64,000 nucleotides of DNA from Cytobacillus luteolus (GCF_017873715.1 NZ_JAGGKM010000002.1:62001-126000); one strand, 5' to 3'. Counted from the first letter of the stretch, positions 1 through 9,604 are shown. Numbers and translations: made by a program. The notes: generated by a model from the sequence alone, not told the origin.

Positions 1-1118
1 TATTTAAACTTTCCAATTTCCTTTATGACAACTTTTGCTTCTGTATTTACTTTTACTGTAGGAAAAACCTCGTGCCAATCGAGACTTTTCCATTCTTCGT
101 AAGTAATAGCATTTCTAACGAATTTACCAATTCCAATGCTATCCACTTTATTTTCTTGCATAGTAGCAATCAATTTTCCTACTTCAGTTTTCACATAGTA
201 CGATAAATCTTCTTCAAGTTTTGCTCTGTCTTTGTCGTCGGAAATGGTCTTGTCACCAATATACTCTAAAACGGATCCTTCAACTTCAAGGGTTAAGCTT
301 ACCTCATAATGTCTATCCTGTATTTTTTTCGCTCGAATTTTTCGGTTGCCTATGACAGCGGTGAGCATAACTAATTCTTGGTTTTCTTCACCTTCGTTTA
401 ACTTTATATTCAAGTTCCCTCCGCTTATATCTTTATAAGAGAGGACAAACAGTGTACCTTTTTCTGGACTGATTTTTGTGATATATTTATCGTCTTGAAA
501 GAGGGCGATACCCGCTACGACAATATTATCTCCCTCGTTTTTTAACATGGGCATAACAGGATCAATGCCATCATCGAAATAATCTCTAGTAAAGTGATAT
601 ACAGTTACCCTGGGTATTGCGTTGCCATTGACCGATTGCTCTAAGAGATTACTTATATAATCACCGGTTCTTGGTCTAGCTTTATAATGCTGATTAACAA
701 CTTCATATGCATCTTGGTTTGCTATGATAAGCCTAACAGTTTGGCCTATTGCTGGATCTCTGACTAACGTATCAATATGAGGCCACAATCCACCCTTAGC
801 AAGTGCTTCACCAAAGAGTGAATTTTGTAATTGACCACTCACAATTTGACGATTTGTCATTGCTGCAAATTTACTTCGTGCATCCTTACTACTAGCAGCT
901 GTTGTTACTAAAAGTTCTCGGTCTTCTTTTACCCTCTCTGAGGTAACTGGTATTGATACAGACACCTTCAACTTTGGGTTCTTTGAGTACTTCTCACCAT
1001 CATCTGCAAGATCATAGGTTACGGTATGAATCATCCCTAAATCTTCAAGAATGTGTTGGTCTGAACATCCAGTAAGGAATAGAATAAACACGAGGAAAAA
1101 GAATCTATACACTGACAT
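1..1118 (-). CDS. GerC-type germinant receptor lipoprotein (3' end at window edge)
   Basis: Ger(x)C family lipoprotein, the C subunit of a spore germinant receptor in the inner spore membrane. The 372 visible codons begin with a hydrophobic signal and a lipobox (LFLTGC, acylated Cys18), followed by the long hydrophilic body typical of the family. The ATG at 1118 follows a GAGGAAAGG-type ribosome site and overlaps the end of the B-subunit gene by 14 bp, which suggests translational coupling. The reading frame runs to the window edge and the next codon starts TA, so the gene probably ends there; 372 residues is close to the usual family length. Confidence 0.9.
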   Translation of the reverse strand, partial: MSVYRFFFLVFILFLTGCSDQHILEDLGMIHTVTYDLADDGEKYSKNPKLKVSVSIPVTSERVKEDRELLVTTAASSKDARSKFAAMTNRQIVSGQLQNSLFGEALAKGGLWPHIDTLVRDPAIGQTVRLIIANQDAYEVVNQHYKARPRTGDYISNLLEQSVNGNAIPRVTVYHFTRDYFDDGIDPVMPMLKNEGDNIVVAGIALFQDDKYITKISPEKGTLFVLSYKDISGGNLNIKLNEGEENQELVMLTAVIGNRKIRAKKIQDRHYEVSLTLEVEGSVLEYIGDKTISDDKDRAKLEEDLSYYVKTEVGKLIATMQENKVDSIGIGKFVRNAITYEEWKSLDWHEVFPTVKVNTEAKVVIKEIGKFK

Positions 1119-2208
1119 CCTTACCTTTCCTCTTCATTTTCTGAATAAATAAAGCCGAAAGTACTATTAGAGGTAATACAAATGCAATCACTGTTTCAAT
1201 GTAGGCAAGGTTAGTTAACCATAAATCAACCTCTGTGATAACCCTCGGGAAAAATGCGATTATAAATGTAAAAATAATGATACTTAAACTAATCATTTTC
1301 TCATTTGATCTTTTAAAAATACGCTTTAAGGCTTGCTTGGCAGCCCAAAAATATAATACGGTAGTGACAATCGTTTTGAGGAAAAATGTTGTAAATAAAA
1401 TGTTTTCAATTCTAGCCATAAAGGGAAGTTGAATAAATGCTAATAAATCAAGAACTGGATATAACATATGTGCCAGCTGTTGATAGCTATAAAAACCAAA
1501 ACATACGATCATAACAGTGAGGTAGACGAAGGTTGTAACTAGGTTTCCGATATACACTGAGCGTATTAGCTTTGATTCCTTTGTGACATAAGGAAAAAAT
1601 AGAATGGCCAGTTCATATCCTAAGAATGCACTATATCCATCAAGAAGTCCTTTAACCCAATCTGTTCCACCTTGAAGGAAAAAGGTAGTATAGCGCGATA
1701 GTTCAATTTCTGGTATATGAAAAACCTCTAAGAAGACAATCCAAACTGTAAGCATGAAGATAATCGTGGATGCCTTGGAAATATTGTATAATCCTTTTAT
1801 TAATAAGAGAAAAGCCAGTACATCCATGGCAAATTTAAACATCATCGGATTAGTTGTCGGAAATGAGAGCATTTGAAAAAGTAGAATGTATTTTTTTCCA
1901 ACCATACATCCAAGAATGGACCATACAACAGCAAGACCTATATAAAAGGGATATAATACTATTTTTGAAAAAGTATCTTCTAACACAACCCAAATAGAAG
2001 TACCCTTACTGTATTTGTAGGCCAAAGAAATAACAAAGATATTTACCATAACTATACTTGAAAGAAATAAAGTAACCATCCAGCCATTTGTACCAAAGTG
2101 TTCTGCTAGTAGTCCGGGCAAGCTAAACAGCACAACTCCAGATTGGATTTGGTATGTTAGAAGAATGATATGAAAGCTACTTAATGATTCTTTAACAGGG
2201 TTTAGCAT
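1105..2208 (-). CDS. GerB-type spore germination permease
   Basis: Endospore germination permease, the B subunit of a GerA-type receptor and a member of the APC transporter superfamily. The 367-residue protein is almost wholly hydrophobic, with about ten membrane helices and short charged loops, the normal size and layout for GerAB/GerBB/GerKB. In the family this subunit binds the germinant. It sits between the A gene (4 bp away) and the C gene (overlapping), the classical order. The germinant cannot be predicted from sequence. Confidence 0.93.
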   Translation of the reverse strand: MLNPVKESLSSFHIILLTYQIQSGVVLFSLPGLLAEHFGTNGWMVTLFLSSIVMVNIFVISLAYKYSKGTSIWVVLEDTFSKIVLYPFYIGLAVVWSILGCMVGKKYILLFQMLSFPTTNPMMFKFAMDVLAFLLLIKGLYNISKASTIIFMLTVWIVFLEVFHIPEIELSRYTTFFLQGGTDWVKGLLDGYSAFLGYELAILFFPYVTKESKLIRSVYIGNLVTTFVYLTVMIVCFGFYSYQQLAHMLYPVLDLLAFIQLPFMARIENILFTTFFLKTIVTTVLYFWAAKQALKRIFKRSNEKMISLSIIIFTFIIAFFPRVITEVDLWLTNLAYIETVIAFVLPLIVLSALFIQKMKRKGKDVSV

Positions 2209-2212
2209 ACCT

Positions 2213-3700
2213 TTATCTCCTCATCTTGTTCCTATTCGGGTTATCTGATTTTGATAAAACAGGACGTTTTCGTAAGGCCCATAATGGACCACGGACGAAT
2301 GTGTCCAACCATTCTTTTTTATAAAATGGAGCAATAGGGGTTACATAAGAAGTTCCCACGTTCGTTACCCCACTGAGGTGAATTATTAAAAAAGCAATTC
2401 CAACAACAATCCCGAAATTACCCCATAGACCAGCTAAGAGGATGAATCCAAATCGTATTAAACGGATAGAAGCACTCATGATATAGCTTGGAATTACAAA
2501 TGATGCGATGGCAGATATTGCAACTGCAATAATTAAAATATTGGAAGTGAAGCCAGCATCCACTGCTGCCTGCCCAATAACAATCCCACCAACGATACCG
2601 ATTGTTTGTCCAATCTTCGTCGGCAGTCTTGCACCTGCCTCCCTTAATAACTCAATTGTGACTTCTAAGAGAAGAGCTTCATAAATAGGAGGAAAAGGAA
2701 CTCTACTCCGGGATTCAGCTAATGAAATTAATAAAGTATCAGGAATGATTTCATAATGATAGGTAGTTGCAGATACATATAATGCTGTAAATAGTATAGT
2801 GATAATAAATGCAAAAAAACGTAATAACCGAATAAAAGAACCTAGCCACCATCTTTGATAGTAATCATCAGGTGAAGCAAAAAATTCAAAAAAGCTTGTT
2901 GGTGCAATAAAGACCGATGGACTACCATCTACAATTCCAACTATACGGCCTGAAACTAATTTAGATGCAATCGTATCAGGTCTTTCTGTCGTTAGATATT
3001 GGGGGAAAATCGAGTTAGGATTCTCATCAATCATCTGAACAAACATATTTGTATCATGTATAGCATCCAGTTCAACCGATTTTATTCTCCCGATAACCTG
3101 ATGAATTAAATCTGGATTAGCTACATCTTTTATATAGAGTAGATACACATCTGTTTTCGCAATCTCTCCAACTGAAAACTTTAGGACTTTCAGGTGTGAA
3201 CTTTTTACTCTTCTACGTACGATTGAAAGGTTTGTCCCGATGCCCTCAACAAACGCATCATGTGGTCCAGTAATAACGGTTTCAGTTTCAGATTGAACAA
3301 TGGCTCTTTCCTTAGGACCATAAATGTCTATGATGTAAGCATTCTTGTTCAAAAAAAGTAATGCTTTTCCATCTAAAATCTCGGATATGGCTTTTTTAGA
3401 CTCAGCAACGGGTGTATATTGCCTCTCTGTTAACATTGTTTGAAGTTGGTCTAATGAAAATGTTGAGCATGGCATTAAAACAGACTGTTTTAGTTTTTTA
3501 TAATCAACTAAATGATCAAAATAAAATACATGAACTTGATTGTGAGGGTAGGTTCTGTGCACTAAGTCGCCACAATCCTGAAATTCATTAATAATGTGAT
3601 CAACTGTTGGATACATTGTTTCCTTAGGACTAATCGCTACGTTTTCCGTTGTCCTGCTATTTCCTTCGTCAGTACTTTGTTCATCTGGAAACTCTCTCAT
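2213..3700 (-). CDS. GerA-type germinant receptor A subunit
   Basis: A subunit of a spore germinant receptor. The 495-residue protein has a hydrophilic N-terminal half (roughly residues 1-285) and a membrane half of several helices (about 290-470). The family motif region PFPPIYEALLLE and REAGARLPTKIGQ lies between helices. GerA proteins form the receptor's oligomeric channel-like part. This is the first gene of the operon, with a GGGGGTG ribosome site before the ATG and a possible sigma-G promoter upstream, which fits forespore expression. Confidence 0.95.
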   Translation of the reverse strand: MREFPDEQSTDEGNSRTTENVAISPKETMYPTVDHIINEFQDCGDLVHRTYPHNQVHVFYFDHLVDYKKLKQSVLMPCSTFSLDQLQTMLTERQYTPVAESKKAISEILDGKALLFLNKNAYIIDIYGPKERAIVQSETETVITGPHDAFVEGIGTNLSIVRRRVKSSHLKVLKFSVGEIAKTDVYLLYIKDVANPDLIHQVIGRIKSVELDAIHDTNMFVQMIDENPNSIFPQYLTTERPDTIASKLVSGRIVGIVDGSPSVFIAPTSFFEFFASPDDYYQRWWLGSFIRLLRFFAFIITILFTALYVSATTYHYEIIPDTLLISLAESRSRVPFPPIYEALLLEVTIELLREAGARLPTKIGQTIGIVGGIVIGQAAVDAGFTSNILIIAVAISAIASFVIPSYIMSASIRLIRFGFILLAGLWGNFGIVVGIAFLIIHLSGVTNVGTSYVTPIAPFYKKEWLDTFVRGPLWALRKRPVLSKSDNPNRNKMRR

Positions 3701-3719
3701 ATATGCACCCCCTTATGTT

Positions 3720-3750
3720 TAGCATTCTTTAGAAGGTGGTAAGTTATTCC
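3720..3750 (-). promoter_or_regulatory. possible sigma-G promoter of the ger operon
   Basis: On the minus strand, GGAATA (3745-3750) is followed after 18 bp by AATGCTA (3720-3726). This resembles the sigma-G consensus TGAATA and CATACTA at the usual spacing, and it lies just upstream of the A-subunit gene. The call rests on the match and on the fact that ger operons are sigma-G dependent. Confidence 0.45.
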
Positions 3751-3818
3751 TCTTTAAATAACTAAAGTTTATAATTCGCTTTAAATAATTTAAGACTCTA
3801 CTGTTACTTTAGAAAAAT

Positions 3819-3827
3819 GGTACAATA
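3819..3827 (+). promoter_or_regulatory. extended -10 promoter of the iminopeptidase gene
   Basis: TGGTACAAT, an extended -10 element (TGnTATAAT type), lies 28 bp before the start codon. No good -35 hexamer is seen, as is common for extended -10 promoters. Confidence 0.35.
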
Positions 3828-3854
3828 TCTCCATATATAAAAGGGGGAGCTACT

Positions 3855-4724
3855 ATGAATTTAAAAGAAGGTATGATTGAAGTAACAGGTGGAAAGGTAT
3901 TTTATCAACTTCATGACAACGGTACCGAGAATACACCTGTAATTGTTTTACATGGTGGTCCAGGTTCTTCGCATTACTCTTTACAAGGGTTAAGAATTCT
4001 AGCAGAAGACCGACCTGTCATTTTTTATGATCAATTAGGATGTGGAAAATCTGATCGTCCAACAGATACTTCATTATGGACGCTAGACCGCTTTGTTGAG
4101 GAATTAAGTCAAATCCGTAACGCATTAAATCTTGAAGAATTTCATATATTAGGACATTCTTGGGGGACAACCTTAGCTGCAGCTTATTATTTACAAAAGC
4201 CTGAGGGTGTAAAGAGCATAATTTTCTCTAGTCCATGTCTAAGTGCACCATTATGGGCAGAAGACCAAGAAAAAAACCGAAAGCTATTACCGCAAGAAGT
4301 TCAAGAAATATTAACTAGATGTGAAGAAAATGGAACAACAGATTCAGAAGAGTATAAGGAAGCTACGAAAGTTTTTAATCAACACTTCGTATGCAGACTT
4401 GACCCATTCCCAGAGTTTCTAAAACAAGGTGCACATTTTAAAAATCCTGAAGTGTATAACATCATGTGGGGTCCTTCTGAATTTCATGTAACAGGGAACT
4501 TAAAAGACTTTGATTGCACAGGAGAGTTAAACAACATCGCTGTTCCAACTCTATATACATGTGGCCGATATGATGAAGCAACACCTAAATCTACGGAGTA
4601 TTTTAGTTCTCTAACGCGAAATGGGAAGTTTCATGTTTTTGAACAAAGTGCACATATGCCGTATATCGAAGAACGTGAAGAGTATGTAAGAGTGATAGGC
4701 GGCTTTTTAAAGAATGTGGATTAA
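3855..4724 (+). CDS. proline iminopeptidase-like alpha/beta hydrolase
   Basis: Peptidase family S33 protein of 289 residues, related to proline iminopeptidase and tricorn-interacting factor F1, which release N-terminal residues from peptides. It has the oxyanion motif HGGPGSSH (33-40) and the nucleophile elbow GHSWGT with Ser102. A likely Asp240 (GRYDEATP) and His267 (SAHMPY) complete the triad. A GGGGGAG ribosome site precedes the ATG. No signal peptide is seen, so it should act in the cytoplasm. It stands alone between the ger operon and the sugar locus. True substrate specificity within S33 is uncertain. Confidence 0.85.
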   Translation: MNLKEGMIEVTGGKVFYQLHDNGTENTPVIVLHGGPGSSHYSLQGLRILAEDRPVIFYDQLGCGKSDRPTDTSLWTLDRFVEELSQIRNALNLEEFHILGHSWGTTLAAAYYLQKPEGVKSIIFSSPCLSAPLWAEDQEKNRKLLPQEVQEILTRCEENGTTDSEEYKEATKVFNQHFVCRLDPFPEFLKQGAHFKNPEVYNIMWGPSEFHVTGNLKDFDCTGELNNIAVPTLYTCGRYDEATPKSTEYFSSLTRNGKFHVFEQSAHMPYIEEREEYVRVIGGFLKNVD

Positions 4725-4904
4725 TGTAAAAGGTTCTTCATTAGACTATATTCCTCTTTCTAGAGAGAGGGATGTGGTCTGAGAGACCTCTTTCACCATT
4801 TCGTCACATCTTTAATGCAGTGAAACCCCAATAATAAAACAACCAATTGTTAGATACTTTCTTTAGAGCAAAATAAAATGAAAGAAAATAGTTAAATATT
4901 TTTA

Positions 4905-4933
4905 TTGAAAACGATTTCTACCTATAGTAGAAT
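4905..4933 (+). promoter_or_regulatory. sigma-A promoter of the LacI-family gene
   Basis: TTGAAA (4905-4910), 17 bp spacer, TAGAAT (4928-4933), placed 42 bp before the regulator's start codon. Hexamers and spacing fit a vegetative promoter. Confidence 0.65.
4906..4919 (+). promoter_or_regulatory. cre-like catabolite site
   Basis: TGAAAACGATTTCT matches the CcpA site consensus TGWAARCGYTWNCW at all but one position. It overlaps the -35 element and the spacer of the regulator promoter, a position suited to repression. Catabolite control of a sugar locus is expected, but one mismatch leaves this tentative. Confidence 0.45.
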
Positions 4934-4949
4934 CCAAAGTAAGAGATAT

Positions 4950-4963
4950 CCGAAACGTTTTGG
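4950..4963 (+). promoter_or_regulatory. operator copy 1 (CCGAAACGTTTTGG)
   Basis: A 14-bp near-palindrome centred on AACGTT, the centre favoured by LacI-family repressors. It ends inside the ribosome site of the LacI gene (GGAGGAG begins at 4962) and lies downstream of the -10, so binding would block the gene's own transcription. Identical sequence recurs at 6023 and, inverted, at 6079. Confidence 0.8.
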
Positions 4964-4975
4964 AGGAGTTTCACA

Positions 4976-5992
4976 ATGACAACAATTAAAGATATTGCAA
5001 AGGCTGCTGGAGTCTCCGTGACAACTGTTTCAAGAGCCCTAAACGGATATTCTGATGTAAATGAAAAAACAAGGCAGAAAATTATTGAGATATCAAAAGA
5101 ATTAAAGTACAGTCCCAATACGTTGGCAAGAAGCCTTGTAATGAATAAGTCCAAAACAATTGGTTTACTTATTTCGGGCCTTAACCGAGGCAGTATAAAA
5201 GATAACTTTACATTCGAGGTTTTAGTAGGCTTAAATCAATATGTGGGTGAAACAGACTATGACCTTGTCATTTTTAGTACAACATCTTCAAAGCAACGTG
5301 AAAAGACTTATTCTGAACTATGTCGCGAACGAAGGGTAGACGGTGTTATAATTTCTGGAATTCGTACCGATGATCCTTATTTGAGGGAAGTTGTTGATAG
5401 CGAAATCCCTTGTGTCTTAATAGATATTCCGATACAGTCTGATTCCGTTGGCTATGTTACAACTGATAATGTCCAAGGAGTTAAAAAGGGAGTACAGCAT
5501 TTAATTGAACTAGGTCACCGAAATATTGCGATGGTCAATGGACATGAGTACGCTTTTGTAAGCAGGCAAAGACTTGAAGGTTATTACCAAGCAATTGAGG
5601 GTGCTGGAATACCAATAAACCCTAAATGGGTCACCAATGGTGACTTTGAAGAAAAGAAAGCCGAAGAACAGGCACTTGAACTATTATCAACTTACCCTGA
5701 GATTTCAGCCATATTGTGTGCAAGTGATTTGATGGCAATGGGGGTAATAAAGGCTGCTAAACAACTAGGTAAGAAAGTTCCTGAAGAACTTTCCATTGTA
5801 GGTTATGATGATATTATTCTCGCAGAACACATTACACCAGCTTTAACAACTATTGCCCAAGACAAGGTACAAATGGGTTTTGAAGCGGCAAAGTTATTAA
5901 TAAACATGCTTGAGAATGATAATGAACCACATACGATAACGCTACCAACAGAGTTAAAAATCAGGGAAACAACGAGTACTCTAAGGAAATGA
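4976..5992 (+). CDS. LacI-family sugar-responsive repressor
   Basis: Transcription factor of 338 residues with the LacI layout. An N-terminal helix-turn-helix and hinge (IKDIAKAAGVSVTTVSRALN, about residues 4-23) is followed by a periplasmic-binding-protein-like effector domain to the C-terminus. It heads a sucrose or fructan utilisation locus and is flanked by three copies of one operator, one in its own leader and two before the next gene, so it most likely represses the locus and itself. The inducing sugar is unknown; a sucrose-like or fructose-containing oligosaccharide or its phosphate is inferred from the neighbours. Confidence 0.92.
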   Translation: MTTIKDIAKAAGVSVTTVSRALNGYSDVNEKTRQKIIEISKELKYSPNTLARSLVMNKSKTIGLLISGLNRGSIKDNFTFEVLVGLNQYVGETDYDLVIFSTTSSKQREKTYSELCRERRVDGVIISGIRTDDPYLREVVDSEIPCVLIDIPIQSDSVGYVTTDNVQGVKKGVQHLIELGHRNIAMVNGHEYAFVSRQRLEGYYQAIEGAGIPINPKWVTNGDFEEKKAEEQALELLSTYPEISAILCASDLMAMGVIKAAKQLGKKVPEELSIVGYDDIILAEHITPALTTIAQDKVQMGFEAAKLLINMLENDNEPHTITLPTELKIRETTSTLRK

Positions 5993-6022
5993 AAAGAATC
6001 ATTTGATTCTTTTGCATAAAAT

Positions 6023-6036
6023 CCGAAACGTTTTGG
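6023..6036 (+). promoter_or_regulatory. operator copy 2 (CCGAAACGTTTTGG)
   Basis: Exact copy of the 4950 operator in the leader of the glycosidase-led operon. It is paired with an inverted copy whose centre is 56 bp away, so two repressor dimers or one looped tetramer could bind. Confidence 0.8.
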
Positions 6037-6078
6037 TAGACATAACATGACGAAATGCGATATTTTTTTCAAGTTCGA

Positions 6079-6092
6079 CCAAAACGTTTCGG
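6079..6092 (-). promoter_or_regulatory. operator copy 3 (inverted)
   Basis: CCAAAACGTTTCGG on the plus strand is the exact reverse complement of copies 1 and 2. It lies 54 bp before the glycosidase start codon. Confidence 0.8.
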
Positions 6093-6146
6093 AAAAAGAG
6101 AGACTAAAAACAAGTTCTCTTGGCAATAGAGATTAAGGAGGTACCT

Positions 6147-8231
6147 ATGGATTACAGAGTCATCAAAGAAAACGATCTCTTCTTACTAACAGATACAAAT
6201 GGAAACATTACGGAAAACCATCAGTATGGACTTGGTCTTTATACGAAGGATACAAGATTTTTAAGTAAGTTAGATTTAAAGATTAATGGGGAAAATCCAG
6301 TTTTGCTAGCTTCAGATGCAGCTGAGAACTATATGTCAAAAATCTTACTAACCAACCCTCATATGGAAAAAGACGGCGAATTGATCTTATGGCGTGAATC
6401 TGTCGAAATAACAAGAACTCGATTCATTTATGATGAAGTTTTATACGAGTCTATTAAGGTGAAGAACTACTACCCAAAATCCGTTAATTTCAATGTGAGT
6501 CTTCATTTCGATGTTGATTTCTCAGATATGTTCATTGTACGTGGGTTTCAAACAGGTGAGATTGGAAAAAGAAAAGGCCAAACGATTTCAAACAAGTCAT
6601 TAACCTTCCACTATGAAGGAGCAGACCAGCTACATCGATCAACAATCATTAGCTGGGATAAAGCAGAAAAATCATCTGATTCAGATGGAAGCGTTTACTT
6701 TGATTTTGAATTGAATCATTTAGAAGAAGACACATTCATTTTTATGATTCAACCAACGATTGGTCAGGTAGATGTGACGGAACCATTAGCATTTGACCAA
6801 GCGTTAGTAAATCTTAAAAATTCCTACGAAGAGTGGGACAGTTCAATTACAAAAGTTAAGACAGATTTTGAACCGCTACAACGTCTAATAGACCGTGGAA
6901 TTGGTGATTTACGAGTACTACTAACGGATTTAGGATATGGCAAGTTCCCTGTTGCTGGACTACCTTGGTTTGGTGTTCCATTTGGAAGAGATAGTTTGAT
7001 AGCTGCACTACAAATGCTACCTTTTAATCCTGTAGTTGCTAAAGGAACATTACTAACGATGGCAAGTCAGCAAGGGACAAAGGTCGATCCATGGAGAGAT
7101 GAACAACCAGGGAAGATTATGCACGAAATTCGTTATGGAGAGCTTGCGAACACAAACCAAATTCCTTTTACACCATATTACGGAACAATTGATGCTACAC
7201 CGCTCTTTCTAGTGTTGTTAACTCAATACGTCCGATGGACGGGGGATTTAGAAATTGTAACTACGTTAAATGATAACATCGAAGCAGCATTAAATTGGAT
7301 TGATCATTATGGGGATCGTGATGGTGATTTGTTTATCGAGTACCATCAAGAATCAAGTAAGGGAATTGCCAACCAAGGATGGAAAGACTCCGGTGATTCC
7401 ATTGTTCACCGTAATGGAGACTACGCGAAAACACCAATTGCTTTAAGTGAGGTTCAAGGCTATGTGTACCAAGCAAAAATGGAGCTAGCTGAAATCTTTG
7501 ACACTCTTGGAAATGGTGAGAAAGCAAAAGTGCTAAAAGAACAAGCAAGTTCTCTTAGAGAAAAGTTTGAAGAAGCATTCTGGATGAATGATCTGAACTA
7601 TTACGCCATTGCATTGGATGAAAATAAAAAGCAGGTAGGTACAATTACATCAAATCCAGGGCATGTATTATTTTCAGAAATGCTTTCACCTGAAAGAGTA
7701 AATTCAGTAGTAGAAATGCTTGTATCTCCAAAAATGTTCTCAGGATTCGGCATTCGAACAATGGGAGCAGATGAGGCTGGTTATAACCCAATGAGCTATC
7801 ATGACGGAAGTATATGGCCTCATGATAATAGCTTAATTCTTCTTGGGATGAGTAAGCTACAAAAGAGTGAAGAGGCCAATACGGTAATGCAAGGTCTAAT
7901 CGATGCGTCAAGTTATTTTGAATATGATCGCTTACCTGAACTTTTCTGCGGTTATGAAAAATCGATTGGTAAGGCTGTAAAATACCCGGTTGCATGCTCT
8001 CCACAAGCGTGGGCAGCTGGAACACCACTTGTTTTTGTTCAATCCATGTTAGGCCTATTTCCTAACAGTATGAAAAAACAGATAACAATTTCTCCTAATC
8101 TGCTAAAACCTATGAATGAACTTGAGGTAAGCAATCTATCAATCGGAGAAGGACTGCTATCCCTTCGAGTGACTAGAGAAGGAATTGAAATTTTAGAAAA
8201 CACCACTGGATATAAAGTTATTAATAAATGA
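6147..8231 (+). CDS. GDE-like glycosidase (amylo-alpha-1,6-glucosidase type)
   Basis: Protein of 694 residues from the ATG at 6147, chosen because an AAGGAGG ribosome site sits just before it; an upstream TTG is in frame but lacks a site. The N-terminal third resembles the GDE N-terminal beta-sandwich domain. The rest resembles an (alpha/alpha)6 glucosidase barrel, with the run GVPFGRDSL near residue 283 and WPHDN further on. Annotations in this family read glycogen debranching enzyme, but there is no glycogen gene nearby. First gene after the two operators, upstream of a sugar importer, GH32 and fructokinase genes, so it probably cleaves an imported glucoside. The substrate is unknown. Confidence 0.8.
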   Translation: MDYRVIKENDLFLLTDTNGNITENHQYGLGLYTKDTRFLSKLDLKINGENPVLLASDAAENYMSKILLTNPHMEKDGELILWRESVEITRTRFIYDEVLYESIKVKNYYPKSVNFNVSLHFDVDFSDMFIVRGFQTGEIGKRKGQTISNKSLTFHYEGADQLHRSTIISWDKAEKSSDSDGSVYFDFELNHLEEDTFIFMIQPTIGQVDVTEPLAFDQALVNLKNSYEEWDSSITKVKTDFEPLQRLIDRGIGDLRVLLTDLGYGKFPVAGLPWFGVPFGRDSLIAALQMLPFNPVVAKGTLLTMASQQGTKVDPWRDEQPGKIMHEIRYGELANTNQIPFTPYYGTIDATPLFLVLLTQYVRWTGDLEIVTTLNDNIEAALNWIDHYGDRDGDLFIEYHQESSKGIANQGWKDSGDSIVHRNGDYAKTPIALSEVQGYVYQAKMELAEIFDTLGNGEKAKVLKEQASSLREKFEEAFWMNDLNYYAIALDENKKQVGTITSNPGHVLFSEMLSPERVNSVVEMLVSPKMFSGFGIRTMGADEAGYNPMSYHDGSIWPHDNSLILLGMSKLQKSEEANTVMQGLIDASSYFEYDRLPELFCGYEKSIGKAVKYPVACSPQAWAAGTPLVFVQSMLGLFPNSMKKQITISPNLLKPMNELEVSNLSIGEGLLSLRVTREGIEILENTTGYKVINK

Positions 8232-8290
8232 TCTTATTCGAAGATTTCTTCGATAGATAAAATTTTTTAAAAATGAAAGGGGAAAGAAAA

Positions 8291-9559
8291 ATGTTTAATA
8301 AGAAATGGCTTGCTACACTTGGTATGACCACATTATTAGCTAGTAGTATTCTAGCAGGTTGTAGTGGTGAGGATAAAGACACTACTTCTAAAGATGCTCC
8401 AAAAGAAGAAGGAAAACAAGTAGAAATTACACTTGCAGGTTGGGGTTCATCTCCCGAAGAAGCAGCCCTATTAAAGCAAGTATTAGTAGACTTTGAAGAC
8501 AAACATCCAAACATTAAGGTAAAACATGAAGTAATTGCTGATCAATACATGGATGTTATTAAAACTAGATTAATAGGTGGAGAAGGTCCAGATGTGTTCT
8601 ACCTAGATGCTTTTGAAGCACCTGGTTTAATTGAAACTGGTGTAATTGAACCACTTGATGAGCATATGCCTGAAGACTTTGATGCGGCGGATTTTGAAGC
8701 TCCTTTATTAGAAGCATTCCAAAAAGATGGCATAACGTATGGTTATCCAAAAGGGTACTCTACATTAGCATTATTCTATAACAAAGCAATGTTTGCGGAA
8801 GCTGGTGTAGAAGTTCCAACAACTTGGGATGAATTACGTGAAGTTTCTAAAGCACTAACAAAAGGTACTGATGTATATGGATTTGGACAAAATCCAGAGC
8901 TTGCTCGTTTAATGTTTATAGCTGAATCAAAAGGCGGAGAAGTAGTTGTAGATAATAAAGCAAACTTTGCTGATTCAAAAGTTGTTGCAGGGCTTCAACC
9001 ATATGTTGATCAAGCATTAGTTGATAAGACGGCTGCACAACCTAACCAAGTTGGTGCTGGTTGGACAGGAGAAATGTTCGGTCAAAGTAAAGCAGCTATG
9101 GTTATTGAAGGAAACTGGGCAATTCCTTATATTCAAAACACATTCCCAGATATCGATTTCGGAACAGCTGAAGTTCCAACGATTGATGGTAAAAATGGAA
9201 CAATGGCATTTACTGTAGCTTACGTAATGAACGCTGCATCTGAGAAGAAAGAAGCTGCTGCGACGTTAATTTCGTACCTTACTGGTAAAGAAGGAATGGA
9301 AACGTGGACTTCAAAAGGCTTTGAGTTACCTTCACGTAAGTCAGTTGCTGAAAAATTAGGGTATGACAAAGATGAATTACGTGGTGCACTTGTTGCTGGT
9401 GCTCCTTATGCAACAGTTTGGTCTGATGGAACAAACTTACCAATCATTTTCACAAACTTTAACAATCAATTTGTAAGTGCGTACCTAGGAGATCGTCCTC
9501 TTGCTGAAGCATTGAAAGAAGCACAAGAAGTGGCAAATAAAGAAATCGACAATAACTAA
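8291..9559 (+). CDS. sugar ABC transporter binding lipoprotein
   Basis: Family 1 extracellular solute-binding protein of 422 residues. The start at 8291 follows an AAAGGGGAAAG ribosome site. A signal peptide ends at a lipobox (SILAGC, Cys24), followed by a low-complexity charged linker and a two-lobed binding domain with features typical of oligosaccharide binders (YPKGYSTLALFYNKAMF). It should be anchored on the outer face of the membrane and deliver an oligosaccharide to the two permeases downstream. A strong hairpin region separates it from them. Confidence 0.93.
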   Translation: MFNKKWLATLGMTTLLASSILAGCSGEDKDTTSKDAPKEEGKQVEITLAGWGSSPEEAALLKQVLVDFEDKHPNIKVKHEVIADQYMDVIKTRLIGGEGPDVFYLDAFEAPGLIETGVIEPLDEHMPEDFDAADFEAPLLEAFQKDGITYGYPKGYSTLALFYNKAMFAEAGVEVPTTWDELREVSKALTKGTDVYGFGQNPELARLMFIAESKGGEVVVDNKANFADSKVVAGLQPYVDQALVDKTAAQPNQVGAGWTGEMFGQSKAAMVIEGNWAIPYIQNTFPDIDFGTAEVPTIDGKNGTMAFTVAYVMNAASEKKEAAATLISYLTGKEGMETWTSKGFELPSRKSVAEKLGYDKDELRGALVAGAPYATVWSDGTNLPIIFTNFNNQFVSAYLGDRPLAEALKEAQEVANKEIDNN

Positions 9560-9578
9560 TATTTAACTTGAAAAGATA

Positions 9579-9600
9579 GGGGAGGGGTTCTTCCCTCCTC
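9579..9600 (+). other. G/C-rich hairpin after the binding-protein gene
   Basis: GGGGAGGG (9579-9586) pairs with CCCTCCTC (9593-9600) with one mismatch. No clear U-run follows, so it looks more like an mRNA-stabilising or attenuating hairpin than a full terminator. Confidence 0.5.
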
Positions 9601-9604
9601 GACT

